Source: Lentilitoribacter sp. Alg239-R112 | GTDB lineage: Bacteria > Pseudomonadota > Alphaproteobacteria > Rhizobiales > Rhizobiaceae | Length of the DNA: 64,000 nt | Assembly: GCF_900537175.1 (NCBI RefSeq) | Contig: NZ_LS999833.1 | Coordinates: forward strand, 2,584,261-2,648,260 | Direction: 5' to 3' | Shown here: positions 45,603 through 55,568 of the stretch, one piece after another | Position numbering within the stretch: the stretch's first letter is position 1 | How the letters are laid out: every line of letters begins with the position of its first letter | The notes under the pieces: model-generated | Told to the model about the DNA's origin: nothing | Databases searched by the model: none | Seen by the model: only the letters and a program-made list of their open reading frames with translations | Position numbers and translations under genes: made by a program

Positions 45603-47498
45603 TTACTTTGCTAATGTGGTTGTTCGCCGCAAAGACCAGACGATAAGTACTGTTAGCAGCACGAAGGCTGTTAGATCGAAACGCCAGTCGGAATTCATGA
45701 ATAGAATGGCCGTACCCGCAAATAGGAGGCGCTCAATAATGTTCAGTCGGGCTGTGAAATGCCCGAGCATGGCCGCACTTGCGCATATGCCACCGACAAT
45801 GGCAGTCACAAATGACATTGATATTTGAACCCATGTTACATCCAGCCCAAGAATGGCAGGATCATAGACAAAGAAATACGGCACTGCGAATGCTGCCATC
45901 CCGAATTGACAAGCCAATATTGCGATTTTCAACGGATTGCCATTTGCTATAGATGCAGCAGCATATGCGGCCAGCGCAACAGGTGGCGTGATAGATGATA
46001 ACATCGCCGAATAGAGAACAAAGAGGTGGGCTGCAAGCAGGCTCACACCCAGATCTACTAAGGCAGGCGCGACGAGCGTAGCCACTAGAATATAAGCAGC
46101 CGCAGTAGGCAATCCCATGCCCAAAATGAGGCAGGTGAACATTGTTAGAACGAGTGCCAATGGGAGAGAGCCACCAGACAACATGACCACTAGAGTAGAA
46201 AACTTTAAGCCAATTCCCGTCAGCGTAATAATTCCGATAATCACACCCGCAACGGCACAGGCGAGTGCAACAGGTATCACTGCACTCGCAGCCGAAACAC
46301 ACGTCTCAACAATCTTGCGCGGTGATAAAGCAGTACTGCGATGAATATAACTGACCAGAAAGGATGCTGTAACAGCCCAGAATGATGATAGCATAATGGA
46401 GTAACCGCTAAGCAACATGCTCACAAACACAGGCAAAGGCATCAAAAGATACGAGCGCTTTAAAATCATAGGCCAATCGGTGACAGAATCCACATCACGC
46501 AATATTGGTATATTTCGCTTCACGGCCTCAAAGTGAACCATTGCCAACAGGACCGCATAAAAAATCACAGCAGGTAAAAAAGCAGCCTTAGCAATAGTGA
46601 GATATGATGTATTTGTGAACTCCGCCATGATGAACGCTGCCGCGCCCATAACTGGCGGCATTAACTGCCCACCTGTCGAGGCAACAGCTTCAATCGCGCC
46701 TGCCGCCTCTTTGCGGTATCCGCTCTTGCGCATCAAAGGAATAGATATCGGACCGGTAGTTAAAACATTGGCAACTGCCGTGCCTGAAATCATACCCATC
46801 AGACTGGAGCCGACAACGGCAGCTTTTGCAGGCCCGCCGCGCATCCGACCGGTTAAGGCCGTTGCAAAATCCATGAGCACTTGGCCTGCGCCCGTTTTCT
46901 CTAGTAATGCACCGAGAACGACAACACCTGTGACAAAGGTCGCACTAACACCCAGCGGGGTTCCAAAAATGCCACCTCCACCTAAATAAACCTGTGAAGC
47001 GACCCGCTTGAGCGAATACCCCCTGTGCGCAAGCGGGTCGGGCAGGTATGCGCCATATAGCCCATAAAGGAGAAACATACCTGCTAGGAGAACAATGGGC
47101 CAACCTATCGTGCGACGACAGGCATCAAAAAGCGCGATCACAAGCAATGAACCAAAAATGATTTCATATGATGTGATCGCACCGTAACGGTTGTTTATTG
47201 CCTCAAAATTAAATAATTGATGGCCGGCGGCGATTGCTGCACCCACCAATGCCAAAACGATCCATATCCGGTCAAGAATAACTACGGATCTTTTTGGTAT
47301 TTTGTCAGACGCTTCGTAGGTCATTCTGAAAACGGTCGCAAACACAAGTATCAACACAATAAGAAGATGTGCGCTTCGTTGTATGCCATCCGGAAAAACG
47401 CCAAAGAAGGCTGTATAGAGTGTCAACCCAACCAAGCAAATCGCTGAAATTGCGATGATCTTAGACAACAAATTGCCCATGAGTGTTTCATCATCCAT
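45603..47498 (-). CDS. TRAP transporter fused permease (4TM/12TM, TAXI-associated)
   Basis: About 631 residues from ATG 47498 (GAGGAG upstream); the longer frame to 47549 lies in the regulator gene. It combines DctQ- and DctM-like parts: VVGSSLMGMISGTAVANVLTTG, SIPLMRKSGYRKEAAGAIEAVASTGGQ-type motif near the middle, GMGLPTAAAYILVATL and SSITPPVALAAYAAASIANGN near the C-terminus. TAXI systems use such fused permeases. It overlaps the ROK regulator stop by 8 nt. Confidence 0.94.
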   Translation of the reverse strand: MDDETLMGNLLSKIIAISAICLVGLTLYTAFFGVFPDGIQRSAHLLIVLILVFATVFRMTYEASDKIPKRSVVILDRIWIVLALVGAAIAAGHQLFNFEAINNRYGAITSYEIIFGSLLVIALFDACRRTIGWPIVLLAGMFLLYGLYGAYLPDPLAHRGYSLKRVASQVYLGGGGIFGTPLGVSATFVTGVVVLGALLEKTGAGQVLMDFATALTGRMRGGPAKAAVVGSSLMGMISGTAVANVLTTGPISIPLMRKSGYRKEAAGAIEAVASTGGQLMPPVMGAAAFIMAEFTNTSYLTIAKAAFLPAVIFYAVLLAMVHFEAVKRNIPILRDVDSVTDWPMILKRSYLLMPLPVFVSMLLSGYSIMLSSFWAVTASFLVSYIHRSTALSPRKIVETCVSAASAVIPVALACAVAGVIIGIITLTGIGLKFSTLVVMLSGGSLPLALVLTMFTCLILGMGLPTAAAYILVATLVAPALVDLGVSLLAAHLFVLYSAMLSSITPPVALAAYAAASIANGNPLKIAILACQFGMAAFAVPYFFVYDPAILGLDVTWVQISMSFVTAIVGGICASAAMLGHFTARLNIIERLLFAGTAILFMNSDWRFDLTAFVLLTVLIVWSLRRTTTLAK

Positions 47499-48750
47499 GG
47501 GCGATCTCCTCAGATTGTTCGATGGTGCGTGCAAATCTGTCGTAATCAAATCGATCAGAATAACAAAATGAATGTAATGCTAACAATGCCGCTGATTCCA
47601 CGGACGAAATTGTACCTTTAGTCAATTGAAAAGATGTTTCCGGATCATGGTCAAACTGCTGAGCGAGCATTGCCATGACCCCATCGATATAACGATCATT
47701 TGCACCCAGATATCCACTAAGAATAATCATCTTGGGACCAAGCAATTTGGCGACGCTATCGAGCGCCGGAGCAAGTTTTTCGCCAGCCTCAGTTACCAGA
47801 TCTGAAACCTTGTCATTTTCAAGTGCTGCAAGCAGTGAATCTGCATAGAATGATAGTTTTGACGTATCAAACGCCTGATGATCCAGCTTACCCATCTTAG
47901 ATAAAAGTCCAAAACCTGTGGCAGAAAGGTTGAGACAATCGTGCCGACCACATACGCAGGTCAAGGGACGTTCTTCCGCTCGAAAATGGCCCAAAAGCCC
48001 AGATATTCCAGAATCACCGCGAACAAGCCTGCGCTCTGAAACCATACCAGCGCCGACAAATGTTGCTACGTGGATCAGAGCAAAATCTGCAATTTTGCGT
48101 GCTACACCAAATCGCATTTCAGCAATGGCTAACGCGTTAGCAATATTTTCGATTTGGACGGGCAGATTAATAATTTGTTGAATTTCGCGACAAAAGCGAC
48201 CACCATCATTTGCCCAACCAAAATATTCCGATGTTACAATCTCACCGGCATCTGGCAATGTTCTAGCGGACAGCGCCACCCCAACGCCGACAATTCGATC
48301 GACATCGATCTCAGAAGTTTCAATCAGTTCACGTAGTGCATTTGCATAAAACCGAGCGGCGTCTTCGACATTTTCGAATGATAGATTTTCTGATCTGCTA
48401 CTTGCAAAAAGTTCACCATCGGCATCACAAATTGAAACCTCAGAATGATAAGCGGAGACCGTGATACCCACTGCAAACAATCCACTTTTTACAATCCGCA
48501 AACCAATTTTTGGTCGACCAACATTTTTTTTCTTAGTTTTGGTTTTATCGACGATATCGAACTCTTCGACAATTCTGACTGCCAGCAATTCTCTAACAAT
48601 TCGGGTTGCTGCCATCTCTGAAAAACCGCACATACGGGCGAGTTCCGCCCTCGACACACCAGGATTTGCCTGTATCTGTGACAAGATCATGCCTCGGTGT
48701 GTTTTCCGCAGACTGGCAGGCGTAGAATTTGACTTTAAATTAATAACCAT
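47491..48750 (-). CDS. ROK-family transcriptional regulator
   Basis: 419 residues. N-terminal MarR-like helix-turn-helix (PGVSRAELARMCGFSEMAAT, then RIVRELL) and a ROK domain with the zinc motif CVCGRHDCLNL. ROK regulators normally sense sugars through the kinase-like domain; catalytic residues are not needed. It heads the TRAP-TAXI-sulfatase-FGE operon and probably regulates it. Confidence 0.92.
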   Translation of the reverse strand: MVINLKSNSTPASLRKTHRGMILSQIQANPGVSRAELARMCGFSEMAATRIVRELLAVRIVEEFDIVDKTKTKKKNVGRPKIGLRIVKSGLFAVGITVSAYHSEVSICDADGELFASSRSENLSFENVEDAARFYANALRELIETSEIDVDRIVGVGVALSARTLPDAGEIVTSEYFGWANDGGRFCREIQQIINLPVQIENIANALAIAEMRFGVARKIADFALIHVATFVGAGMVSERRLVRGDSGISGLLGHFRAEERPLTCVCGRHDCLNLSATGFGLLSKMGKLDHQAFDTSKLSFYADSLLAALENDKVSDLVTEAGEKLAPALDSVAKLLGPKMIILSGYLGANDRYIDGVMAMLAQQFDHDPETSFQLTKGTISSVESAALLALHSFCYSDRFDYDRFARTIEQSEEIAHG

Positions 48751-49012
48751 CTGTTAGTTATTAATTATTAAGGTGATTGAGTCAAGTGCATCTATCATCC
48801 AATTTGATAGACCATTCAATTAAAGGATTGTAGCGCACCGTAATTAGTTAATATTTATCAAATACTTAATGACAAGAAATCTGTTCCAACTGGAGATCAG
48901 AAGCATGCGCAACTCACCAACATATCAAACCATCAAAATGATGGGCTGGCGATATACATCACATAATCTTGGCACTAGGAAGCGATGAGATTCGAACTCA
49001 AATCGATTAAAA

Positions 49013-51400
49013 CTAACTCGCAAGTGGAGACAGATAGCGAGCGCCACGGCCTGGAAGTAAAGCTCGTGCAGCATGCATAATTGCGTTCGCATCTAACCCA
49101 TGTAGATGATAGATATCATCGACAGTACCCGCTTGCCCGAAATGTTCCACACCAAGTGATTTAGTGCGATGTCCAGTAACACCACCAAGCCAACTCAAAG
49201 CTGCCGGATGTCCATCGGTGATGGTCACTAGACCAGCATCTCTTGACACCCCCTCAAGAAGTATTTCCACATGTGACTGGGCAGTATCGTCGCCACGTTG
49301 CCTTGCCCGTTCGGCGGCCTGCCATCCAGCGTTCAGTCGATCAGCCGACGTGATAGCCAGTACAGCTACATCACGCATATCTTCGGCCAAAAGACCAGCA
49401 GCTTTAATCGTCTCTGGAGCGACTACACCAGTATATGCCAATATCACGGATGTTGACGCTGTTGGCTCACGTAGCCAATACCCACCAGCTACAATTTCTC
49501 TGGTCAGTTGATCAGTCATCTCTCGTTGAAGCTGCTCTTGTGGCAAAGTGGACAAACGCAAATAAATTGATCCACCTTTTTCATCCCGCAGCCAATTCTC
49601 TTCATCCTCAGACGCAGCCCCATCACGCTGCATATAGTCAAAACCCCAGCGCATGATAACGCTCAACTCATCGGCATAGGCTGGCTCGAAAGTTGCCAGA
49701 CCATCCTGCGCCATTCCGATAAGAGGTGTTGAAATAGATTGATGGGCTCCACCTTCATGACTAAGCGTCACCCCCGAAGGTGTAGCCGCAAGCATAAACC
49801 GGGCATCTTGATAGCAGGCATAATTGAGCGCATCGAGACCACGGCAAATGAAAGGATCATACACGGTACCCACGGGCAAAAGTCGTTCTCCAAAAAGAGA
49901 ATGGGAAAGACCCAAAGCACCGAGAAATGTAAAGAGATTGTTTTCAGCAATACCCAACTCAACATGGCGTCCGTCCATATGGCGCTTCCATTTCTGTGCA
50001 GATGGAATTGCATGATCTCGAAATACATCCGCCTGATCAGATTTAGCAAAGAGCCCTGTCTTGTTAATCCACGGCCCCAGGTTGGTCGAGACTGAAACAT
50101 CCGGTGATGTGGTCACGATCCGTGCAGCCAGTTCCGGCGCGCCAGACGCAATTGAGGAAAGAATTTGCCCAAAGGCTTCCTGTGTCGAAGCTCGTTGTTT
50201 GAAGCGAGGCGTAACAGCGACAGTCGTAGATATGTTCGCAGCAGCATAGCGGCGAGAACCTTCAGAACTGAACGACACATTATTCAAAAATGCCTGTATT
50301 TCAGCACCTTGAATATCAAGTCCAGCAAAAGGTTCCCATTCCTCACCCTCAGCAATTCCCATACCATCGCGCAGACCTTCAATCTGGGTGGTTGTCATGA
50401 TTCCCGCATGATTGTCCTTGTGGCCAGCTAACGGTAAGCCATGGCCTTTAACAGTATAGCAGATAAAACAAACCGGGCGATCATGATCAATCGCTTTCAT
50501 TGTCTTGGCGATAAGTTCAGCATCGTGACCTGCAAGGTTGCTCATCAACCGCGCCAACTCATCGTCATTGTGATCAGCAACCAATGCCAGCGTTTCGTTA
50601 TCACCAGAAAAGTCTGTTTCAAGATGCTCTCGCCAGGCCGCACCGCCCTTAAAGGTAAGTGCCGAGTAAAGACCATTTTCGCAACTGTCGATCCAAGTAC
50701 GCAGTTTTTTACCACCGGGTCGTTTAAATGCTTCTTGCATCAAAGTGCCATATTTTAGCTCAACAACGTCCCAGCCACATGCGACGAAAATATCACGAAA
50801 GCGTGCATTCAAACCTTCGGTTACGACCCCATCTAATGACTGCCGATTATAGTCGATGACCCACCAACAATTGCGCAAATCGTGCTTTGCACCTTCTAGA
50901 AGTGCCTCATAAATATTACCCTCGTCAAGTTCAGCATCACCAACCAACGCGATCATCCGTCCCTTTGGCTGATCCAACCACCCATGCGCGGAAATATAAT
51001 CCTGTGTCATGCTGGCAAAGGCCGTCATCGCTACGCCCATACCTACAGATCCAGTAGAGAAGTCGACGTCATCCTTATCCTTTGTCCGCGATGGATAGGG
51101 TTGCGCGCCCCCCAGTGCACGGAAATCCTGTAGCTGCTGACGCGTCTGATTACCAAGCAAGTACTGAATTGCATGGAAAACAGGGCTCGCGTGGGGTTTC
51201 ACCGCAACGCGATCTTCTGGTCGCAACACATCGAAATATAGTGCATTCAAAATAGCATTCATGGAGGCAGACGATGCCTGATGACCACCAACCTTTATCC
51301 GCCCTTTTGTTCGAACATTATTTGCGTTGTGAATCATCCATGACGACAACCAAAGTGTCTTCTTCTCCAGAGCACTACGGATATCAGGCGTAATATTCAT
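49013..51400 (-). CDS. AceE-type (homodimeric) 2-oxoacid dehydrogenase E1/transketolase family protein
   Basis: 795 residues. The N-terminal ThDP domain carries KVGGHQASSASMNAILNAL, the GDAELDEGN...VIDYN ThDP/metal motif and ICYTVKGHGLPLAGHKDNHA, as in AceE; the Pyr domain has ELGIAENNLFTFLGALGLS with the catalytic glutamate. It is shorter than E. coli AceE (887) and lacks the extended N-terminus that binds E2. No E2/E3 genes are nearby. A PLP gamma-lyase-like gene in the same operon recalls Pseudomonas putida mdeA-mdeB, where the E1-like MdeB handles 2-oxobutanoate. Role by analogy only. Confidence 0.85.
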   Translation of the reverse strand: MNITPDIRSALEKKTLWLSSWMIHNANNVRTKGRIKVGGHQASSASMNAILNALYFDVLRPEDRVAVKPHASPVFHAIQYLLGNQTRQQLQDFRALGGAQPYPSRTKDKDDVDFSTGSVGMGVAMTAFASMTQDYISAHGWLDQPKGRMIALVGDAELDEGNIYEALLEGAKHDLRNCWWVIDYNRQSLDGVVTEGLNARFRDIFVACGWDVVELKYGTLMQEAFKRPGGKKLRTWIDSCENGLYSALTFKGGAAWREHLETDFSGDNETLALVADHNDDELARLMSNLAGHDAELIAKTMKAIDHDRPVCFICYTVKGHGLPLAGHKDNHAGIMTTTQIEGLRDGMGIAEGEEWEPFAGLDIQGAEIQAFLNNVSFSSEGSRRYAAANISTTVAVTPRFKQRASTQEAFGQILSSIASGAPELAARIVTTSPDVSVSTNLGPWINKTGLFAKSDQADVFRDHAIPSAQKWKRHMDGRHVELGIAENNLFTFLGALGLSHSLFGERLLPVGTVYDPFICRGLDALNYACYQDARFMLAATPSGVTLSHEGGAHQSISTPLIGMAQDGLATFEPAYADELSVIMRWGFDYMQRDGAASEDEENWLRDEKGGSIYLRLSTLPQEQLQREMTDQLTREIVAGGYWLREPTASTSVILAYTGVVAPETIKAAGLLAEDMRDVAVLAITSADRLNAGWQAAERARQRGDDTAQSHVEILLEGVSRDAGLVTITDGHPAALSWLGGVTGHRTKSLGVEHFGQAGTVDDIYHLHGLDANAIMHAARALLPGRGARYLSPLAS

Positions 51401-51401
51401 C

Positions 51402-52484
51402 TCATATCGCCAAATCTACTTTTGCGTGCTCCAAAGCAGTGCCATCGGATGCAAATAGATGAGCGTTTTCACGCTGAACACGCAATCCAACCTGTTCACC
51501 TGAACGTACCCGAATATTGCCATGCATTCGAACCATCAATGGACCAAGACCGTCAACCTTTAGATAGATATTGGTATCCGAACCTAAATGCTCCACGACA
51601 TCCACAATGCCAACCAAATCTCCGATATCTACAACATCGACATGCTCTGGACGAATGCCAAGTTCCACAGCACCTTGTGTATTTGGCAAATGCGGCAATG
51701 TCAGGTCGGTACCGTCTGCAAGTGTTATGCCGGTTCCAGTTGCCGTACTGCTGACCGGAACGATGTTCATCGTTGGCGAGCCGATAAACTGCGCAACAAA
51801 CTTGTTCGCCGGTCGTTCATATAGATCAAGCGGACTTCCGATTTGCTGGATGTCACCGCCATTTAAGACAACAATGCGGTCCGCCAAAGTCAGCGCTTCA
51901 ACTTGGTCATGTGTCACATAGACCATTGTTGATTTCAGTTTTTGATGTAGTCGTGCAATTTCCAGACGCATCTCAACTCTCAACGCAGCATCTAGGTTTG
52001 AGAGCGGCTCATCAAACAAAAAGGCTCGCGGGTCACGAATAATGGCGCGGCCCATAGCAACACGCTGGCGTTGTCCGCCAGATAGTGCTTTCGGCAATCG
52101 CTTTGTCAACTCCGTCAGGCCTAATGTTGTCGCAGCTTTTTGAATACGAGAAGCGCGTTCCTCTATGGGGTCTTTACGAATCTCCATGGAAAAACCCATA
52201 TTCCGTGCAACGTCCATATGCGGATAGAGCGCGTAAGATTGAAACACCATTGCAATATCACGATCACGCGGGCGCACATCGTTCATCCGTTCACCATCAA
52301 TCAGGAAATCACCGCCTGTAATCGGTTCAAGCCCTGCAATCATGCGCAAAAGCGTAGATTTACCGCAACCTGACGGACCGACGAGGACGATAAATTCGCC
52401 ATCCTGGATCTCAAGGTTGATGTTGCGCAGAACTTCGACAGAGCCGTAACGTTTCGCAACGTCTTTGAGTTCAATATTTGCCAT
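51402..52484 (-). CDS. Sugar-type ABC transporter ATPase (UgpC/MsmK family)
   Basis: 360 residues. Walker A GPSGCGKST, signature LSGGQRQRVAMGRAI, Walker B FLFDEPLSNLDA, and the C-terminal MalK-like regulatory OB domain (ELGIRPEHVDV). RBS GGAGG precedes ATG 52484. Its stop lies one base before the E1 gene. Confidence 0.95.
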   Translation of the reverse strand: MANIELKDVAKRYGSVEVLRNINLEIQDGEFIVLVGPSGCGKSTLLRMIAGLEPITGGDFLIDGERMNDVRPRDRDIAMVFQSYALYPHMDVARNMGFSMEIRKDPIEERASRIQKAATTLGLTELTKRLPKALSGGQRQRVAMGRAIIRDPRAFLFDEPLSNLDAALRVEMRLEIARLHQKLKSTMVYVTHDQVEALTLADRIVVLNGGDIQQIGSPLDLYERPANKFVAQFIGSPTMNIVPVSSTATGTGITLADGTDLTLPHLPNTQGAVELGIRPEHVDVVDIGDLVGIVDVVEHLGSDTNIYLKVDGLGPLMVRMHGNIRVRSGEQVGLRVQRENAHLFASDGTALEHAKVDLAI

Positions 52485-52494
52485 ATCAGGCCTC

Positions 52495-53331
52495 CTATCC
52501 TTTTACTGCACCGGACGTTAAGCCCTGCACGAGGTAGCGTTGAATGAAAATGAAGAATAGACAACTTGGGATTAACGCCAGCACTCCAGCGGCCATCATC
52601 TGTCCCCAATCGACTGAGAACTTTGACACAAAAGTCAACAAGCCCACTGGAAAAGTCATCGCATCGTTTTTAGAAATCAGCATGAGAGCGAAAAGAAGCT
52701 CTGACCATGCTGCAGTAAAGACGAAACCCAATGTCGCGCCCAGACCTGGCAATGTCAGCGGAAAAATCACCTTACGTAAAGCTTGAAAACGAGTACAGCC
52801 ATCCATCATTGCTGCCTCCTCAAGATCCTTTGGAATCCCATCAAAGAAGGATTGCATTAAAAAGGTTGCGAAGGGAACGTTAAATGCTGTGTAGACAATA
52901 ATTAGCGAGGTAAGTGAATTAAGCAAACCGAGAGATGCTACAATCTTGTAGATCGGCGCAATAATCATCAACAACGGGAACATCTGTGTGATAAGCATGA
53001 CCGCAATGATGATCCGCTTGCCAGCAAAATCAAATCGGGAGAAAGCATAGCCTGCGCCTGCCGCAACCAAAGTTGTTACTGCCGCTGTGCCAAGTGACAC
53101 ATAGAGTGAGTTTCCAAAATAAGCCAGGAAATCTGTCTTAAATAAAACAGACTGAAAATTATCAAACGTCAGTGCAGAAGGCCAAATATGGGTACCTTCC
53201 GTGAAGATCATTTGGTCGGGCGTGATCGCTATCTTGAGCAGCCAATAAAGTGGAAATAATGCAAAGGTCAAGTATGCTAAAAGAGCGACGTACTTTCCTG
53301 TGGTCACCACGGGATTAGAAGCAGTTATCAT
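52495..53331 (-). CDS. Sugar-type ABC transporter permease (MalG family)
   Basis: 278 residues, six membrane segments, EAA loop EEAAMMDGCTRFQALRKVIF and C-terminal LVQGLTSGAVKG typical of MalG-type permeases. GAGGTG precedes ATG 53331. Confidence 0.95.
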   Translation of the reverse strand: MITASNPVVTTGKYVALLAYLTFALFPLYWLLKIAITPDQMIFTEGTHIWPSALTFDNFQSVLFKTDFLAYFGNSLYVSLGTAAVTTLVAAGAGYAFSRFDFAGKRIIIAVMLITQMFPLLMIIAPIYKIVASLGLLNSLTSLIIVYTAFNVPFATFLMQSFFDGIPKDLEEAAMMDGCTRFQALRKVIFPLTLPGLGATLGFVFTAAWSELLFALMLISKNDAMTFPVGLLTFVSKFSVDWGQMMAAGVLALIPSCLFFIFIQRYLVQGLTSGAVKG

Positions 53332-53340
53332 AATATCACC

Positions 53341-54291
53341 TCAGATCTTGACCAGCTTCTTACGAAGCCAAAGTAGAATGAAAGCATAAATCAGCAAGAT
53401 ACCCAGTAGTGCGACCGCGATCGCAGAGGCATATCCGAAATCAAGTTTACGGAAAGCAGTTGTAAAAATGTAAGAGCTGACGATTTGGGTGGAGTTTGCA
53501 GGCCCCCCGCCTGTCATCACGTAAATCAGATCCGCAAAATTTGCGATCCAGATGGTGCGCAACATAACAGTGATGGCAATCATTGGCGCAAGAAATGGCA
53601 ACGTGATCTTGGTAAATGTCTGCCAAACCGACGCGCCGTCGATCTCGGCAGCTTCATAAAGCTCGCTGGGGATCGACTGAAGTGCCGCCAGTAAAGTGAT
53701 CGCAAAAAACGGGATACCAAACCAGATATTGGCGACAATAGGTCCCCACATTGCTATGTCTGGATCACCCATGATGTTGTACGGCTCAGGCAGGATACCA
53801 AGGGCAGTCATCCAATGTGGCAACGGACCAATAACTGGGTTGAATAACCACGCCCAAGTTAATGCAGACAAAAACGTTGGTACAGCCCATGGTAGGAAGA
53901 CTAGAGCTTGAAATAGCTTTTTACCGTAGAACTTTGTGTTGAGCAGCATCGCTAACCCAAGACCCAACAGAAATTGGAAGGAAATTGACCAGAATGTCCA
54001 CCAGAAAGTATTTTCCAGTGCAATCCAGAATTTCCGGTCAGACCAGAGCGCTTGATAGTTCTCTAACCCCACCCAACCAGTATCAAACGGGTTAAGCAGC
54101 TCGATGGCCTGAAAAGAATAGGATATCCCGATAATCAACGGGATCAACATAACAATCCCAATCAGGAGTATAGCTGGCGACAGATAGATAAAGGGTTCTA
54201 CCATATACTGCCAGTACAGCGAGCGACCTGCCCGGCGTACGCCGGGCGAGGTCTTATTATGTGAACGAGTGATCACTGTTTCGCTTTCCAT
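53341..54291 (-). CDS. Sugar-type ABC transporter permease (MalF family)
   Basis: 316 residues, six membrane segments, EAA loop YEAAEIDGASVWQTFTKITL. The start ATG 54291 lies 19 nt inside the 3' end of the binding-protein gene, so translation is coupled and no hairpin separates them, unlike the other transporters here. Confidence 0.94.
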   Translation of the reverse strand: MESETVITRSHNKTSPGVRRAGRSLYWQYMVEPFIYLSPAILLIGIVMLIPLIIGISYSFQAIELLNPFDTGWVGLENYQALWSDRKFWIALENTFWWTFWSISFQFLLGLGLAMLLNTKFYGKKLFQALVFLPWAVPTFLSALTWAWLFNPVIGPLPHWMTALGILPEPYNIMGDPDIAMWGPIVANIWFGIPFFAITLLAALQSIPSELYEAAEIDGASVWQTFTKITLPFLAPMIAITVMLRTIWIANFADLIYVMTGGGPANSTQIVSSYIFTTAFRKLDFGYASAIAVALLGILLIYAFILLWLRKKLVKI

Positions 54292-55532
54292 TTAGCGTAT
54301 TCATCAGTCAAAAGCTCAGCCCATTCGTCAGCAACGTCTTGCGCTGTGCGCTGACCAAGAAGTGCTTCCTGACTGCTTTCAAGCAAAACGGTACTACCAA
54401 AGTAACCCCATTTTTCAAGATATGTAGGCATGACAGTTGGGACATACTGATCCCCATTCAACTCATCAAACCAGCCCTTAAACTGCTCGGTTTTGAAGTG
54501 CGGATCTTGATCGGCACCTTCATGAATTGGAATCACACCAACGCGTTTTGACCAAGTGGCATTTGCCTCCGGCTCAGACAGAGCTGCAACAAGGTTCCAG
54601 GCATCATCTTCATGTTCGGTCGTTTTGAAGATAGACCAACCAGCAAAACCGATCGTCGGGAATGCTTTACCAGACGGACCAACCGGCATCGGAATGACAG
54701 CAAAATCTTCTGCAGGCATACGCTCAGAAATAGCAATAAGAGCATCTGGGTCCTGATCTAGGAAAGCACATGTGCCAGAATAAAAACCAGCAACAATTTC
54801 ATTGAATCCCCAGTTAACACTGTCTTTCGGTGCATTACCACTTTGGTACATATCGATCATGAACTGAATGCCTTCGACTGAACCAGGCTCATTAATCCGG
54901 CTTTTACCGTCTTCAGTAAAGAATTCATTTGTACCATTCATGGTAGCGGCAAACATGATCCAGCCATTGGTACCACCAGGACCACCACGAAGACAGTAAC
55001 CTGATTTACCATCCAGCTTGGACACCGCGGTAGAAGCAGTCATAAACTCTTCCATTGTTGCTGGAGGATTTTCAATTCCAGCTTCCGCCAACAATTTCTT
55101 ATTGTAGAACATTGCACGTAGATAAAAGCCGTATGGAATCATATAAAGATCACCAGCTTGAGACCCCATAGCAACAGTTTTATCGGTTAGCGTAGAACCG
55201 TGCTTCCATCCAGATACGTGGTCAGCTAGGCTTGCCAATTGACCTGAACCAGCATAAAGCGCTTGCCATGTATCAGGCATTTCAACCACATCAGGCACAT
55301 CTCCGCCAGCAACCATTGTAGCTAACTTTTCAAATGCCTGCCCCCATGGAAGACTAACGATTTCGACGTTAACTCCAGGATTATCAGTTTCATATTTATC
55401 TACGATTCCCTGTAGTACTTTTGTTCGCTCAGGGCTTGTGATGACTTCCACTAACTTCAAGGTCGTGTCGGCATAGGCCGCACTTGCCATCAGCATCGTG
55501 GCGGCACAGAGGCCGGTAAGTAGACGTTTCAT
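54273..55532 (-). CDS. Sugar-type ABC transporter substrate-binding protein (family 1)
   Basis: 419 residues with a signal peptide (1-22, cleavage after AYA) and family 1 extracellular-binding motifs (VPDVVEMPDTWQALYAGSG, IPYGFYLRAMFYNKKLLAEA). Sugar or polyol ligands are usual, but the PLP lyase and E1 in the operon suggest an amino-acid-containing compound, perhaps a sugar conjugate (inference). Confidence 0.93.
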   Translation of the reverse strand: MKRLLTGLCAATMLMASAAYADTTLKLVEVITSPERTKVLQGIVDKYETDNPGVNVEIVSLPWGQAFEKLATMVAGGDVPDVVEMPDTWQALYAGSGQLASLADHVSGWKHGSTLTDKTVAMGSQAGDLYMIPYGFYLRAMFYNKKLLAEAGIENPPATMEEFMTASTAVSKLDGKSGYCLRGGPGGTNGWIMFAATMNGTNEFFTEDGKSRINEPGSVEGIQFMIDMYQSGNAPKDSVNWGFNEIVAGFYSGTCAFLDQDPDALIAISERMPAEDFAVIPMPVGPSGKAFPTIGFAGWSIFKTTEHEDDAWNLVAALSEPEANATWSKRVGVIPIHEGADQDPHFKTEQFKGWFDELNGDQYVPTVMPTYLEKWGYFGSTVLLESSQEALLGQRTAQDVADEWAELLTDEYAKWKAKQ

Positions 55533-55568
55533 GTTAATTCCTTCCTATAGTTGATGTTCAGCGTCTTA

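Noticed and set aside
45862..46302. A 146-codon Cys-rich minus-strand frame inside the fused TRAP permease
   Set aside because: Out-of-frame reading of a strongly conserved permease; no independent start signal.
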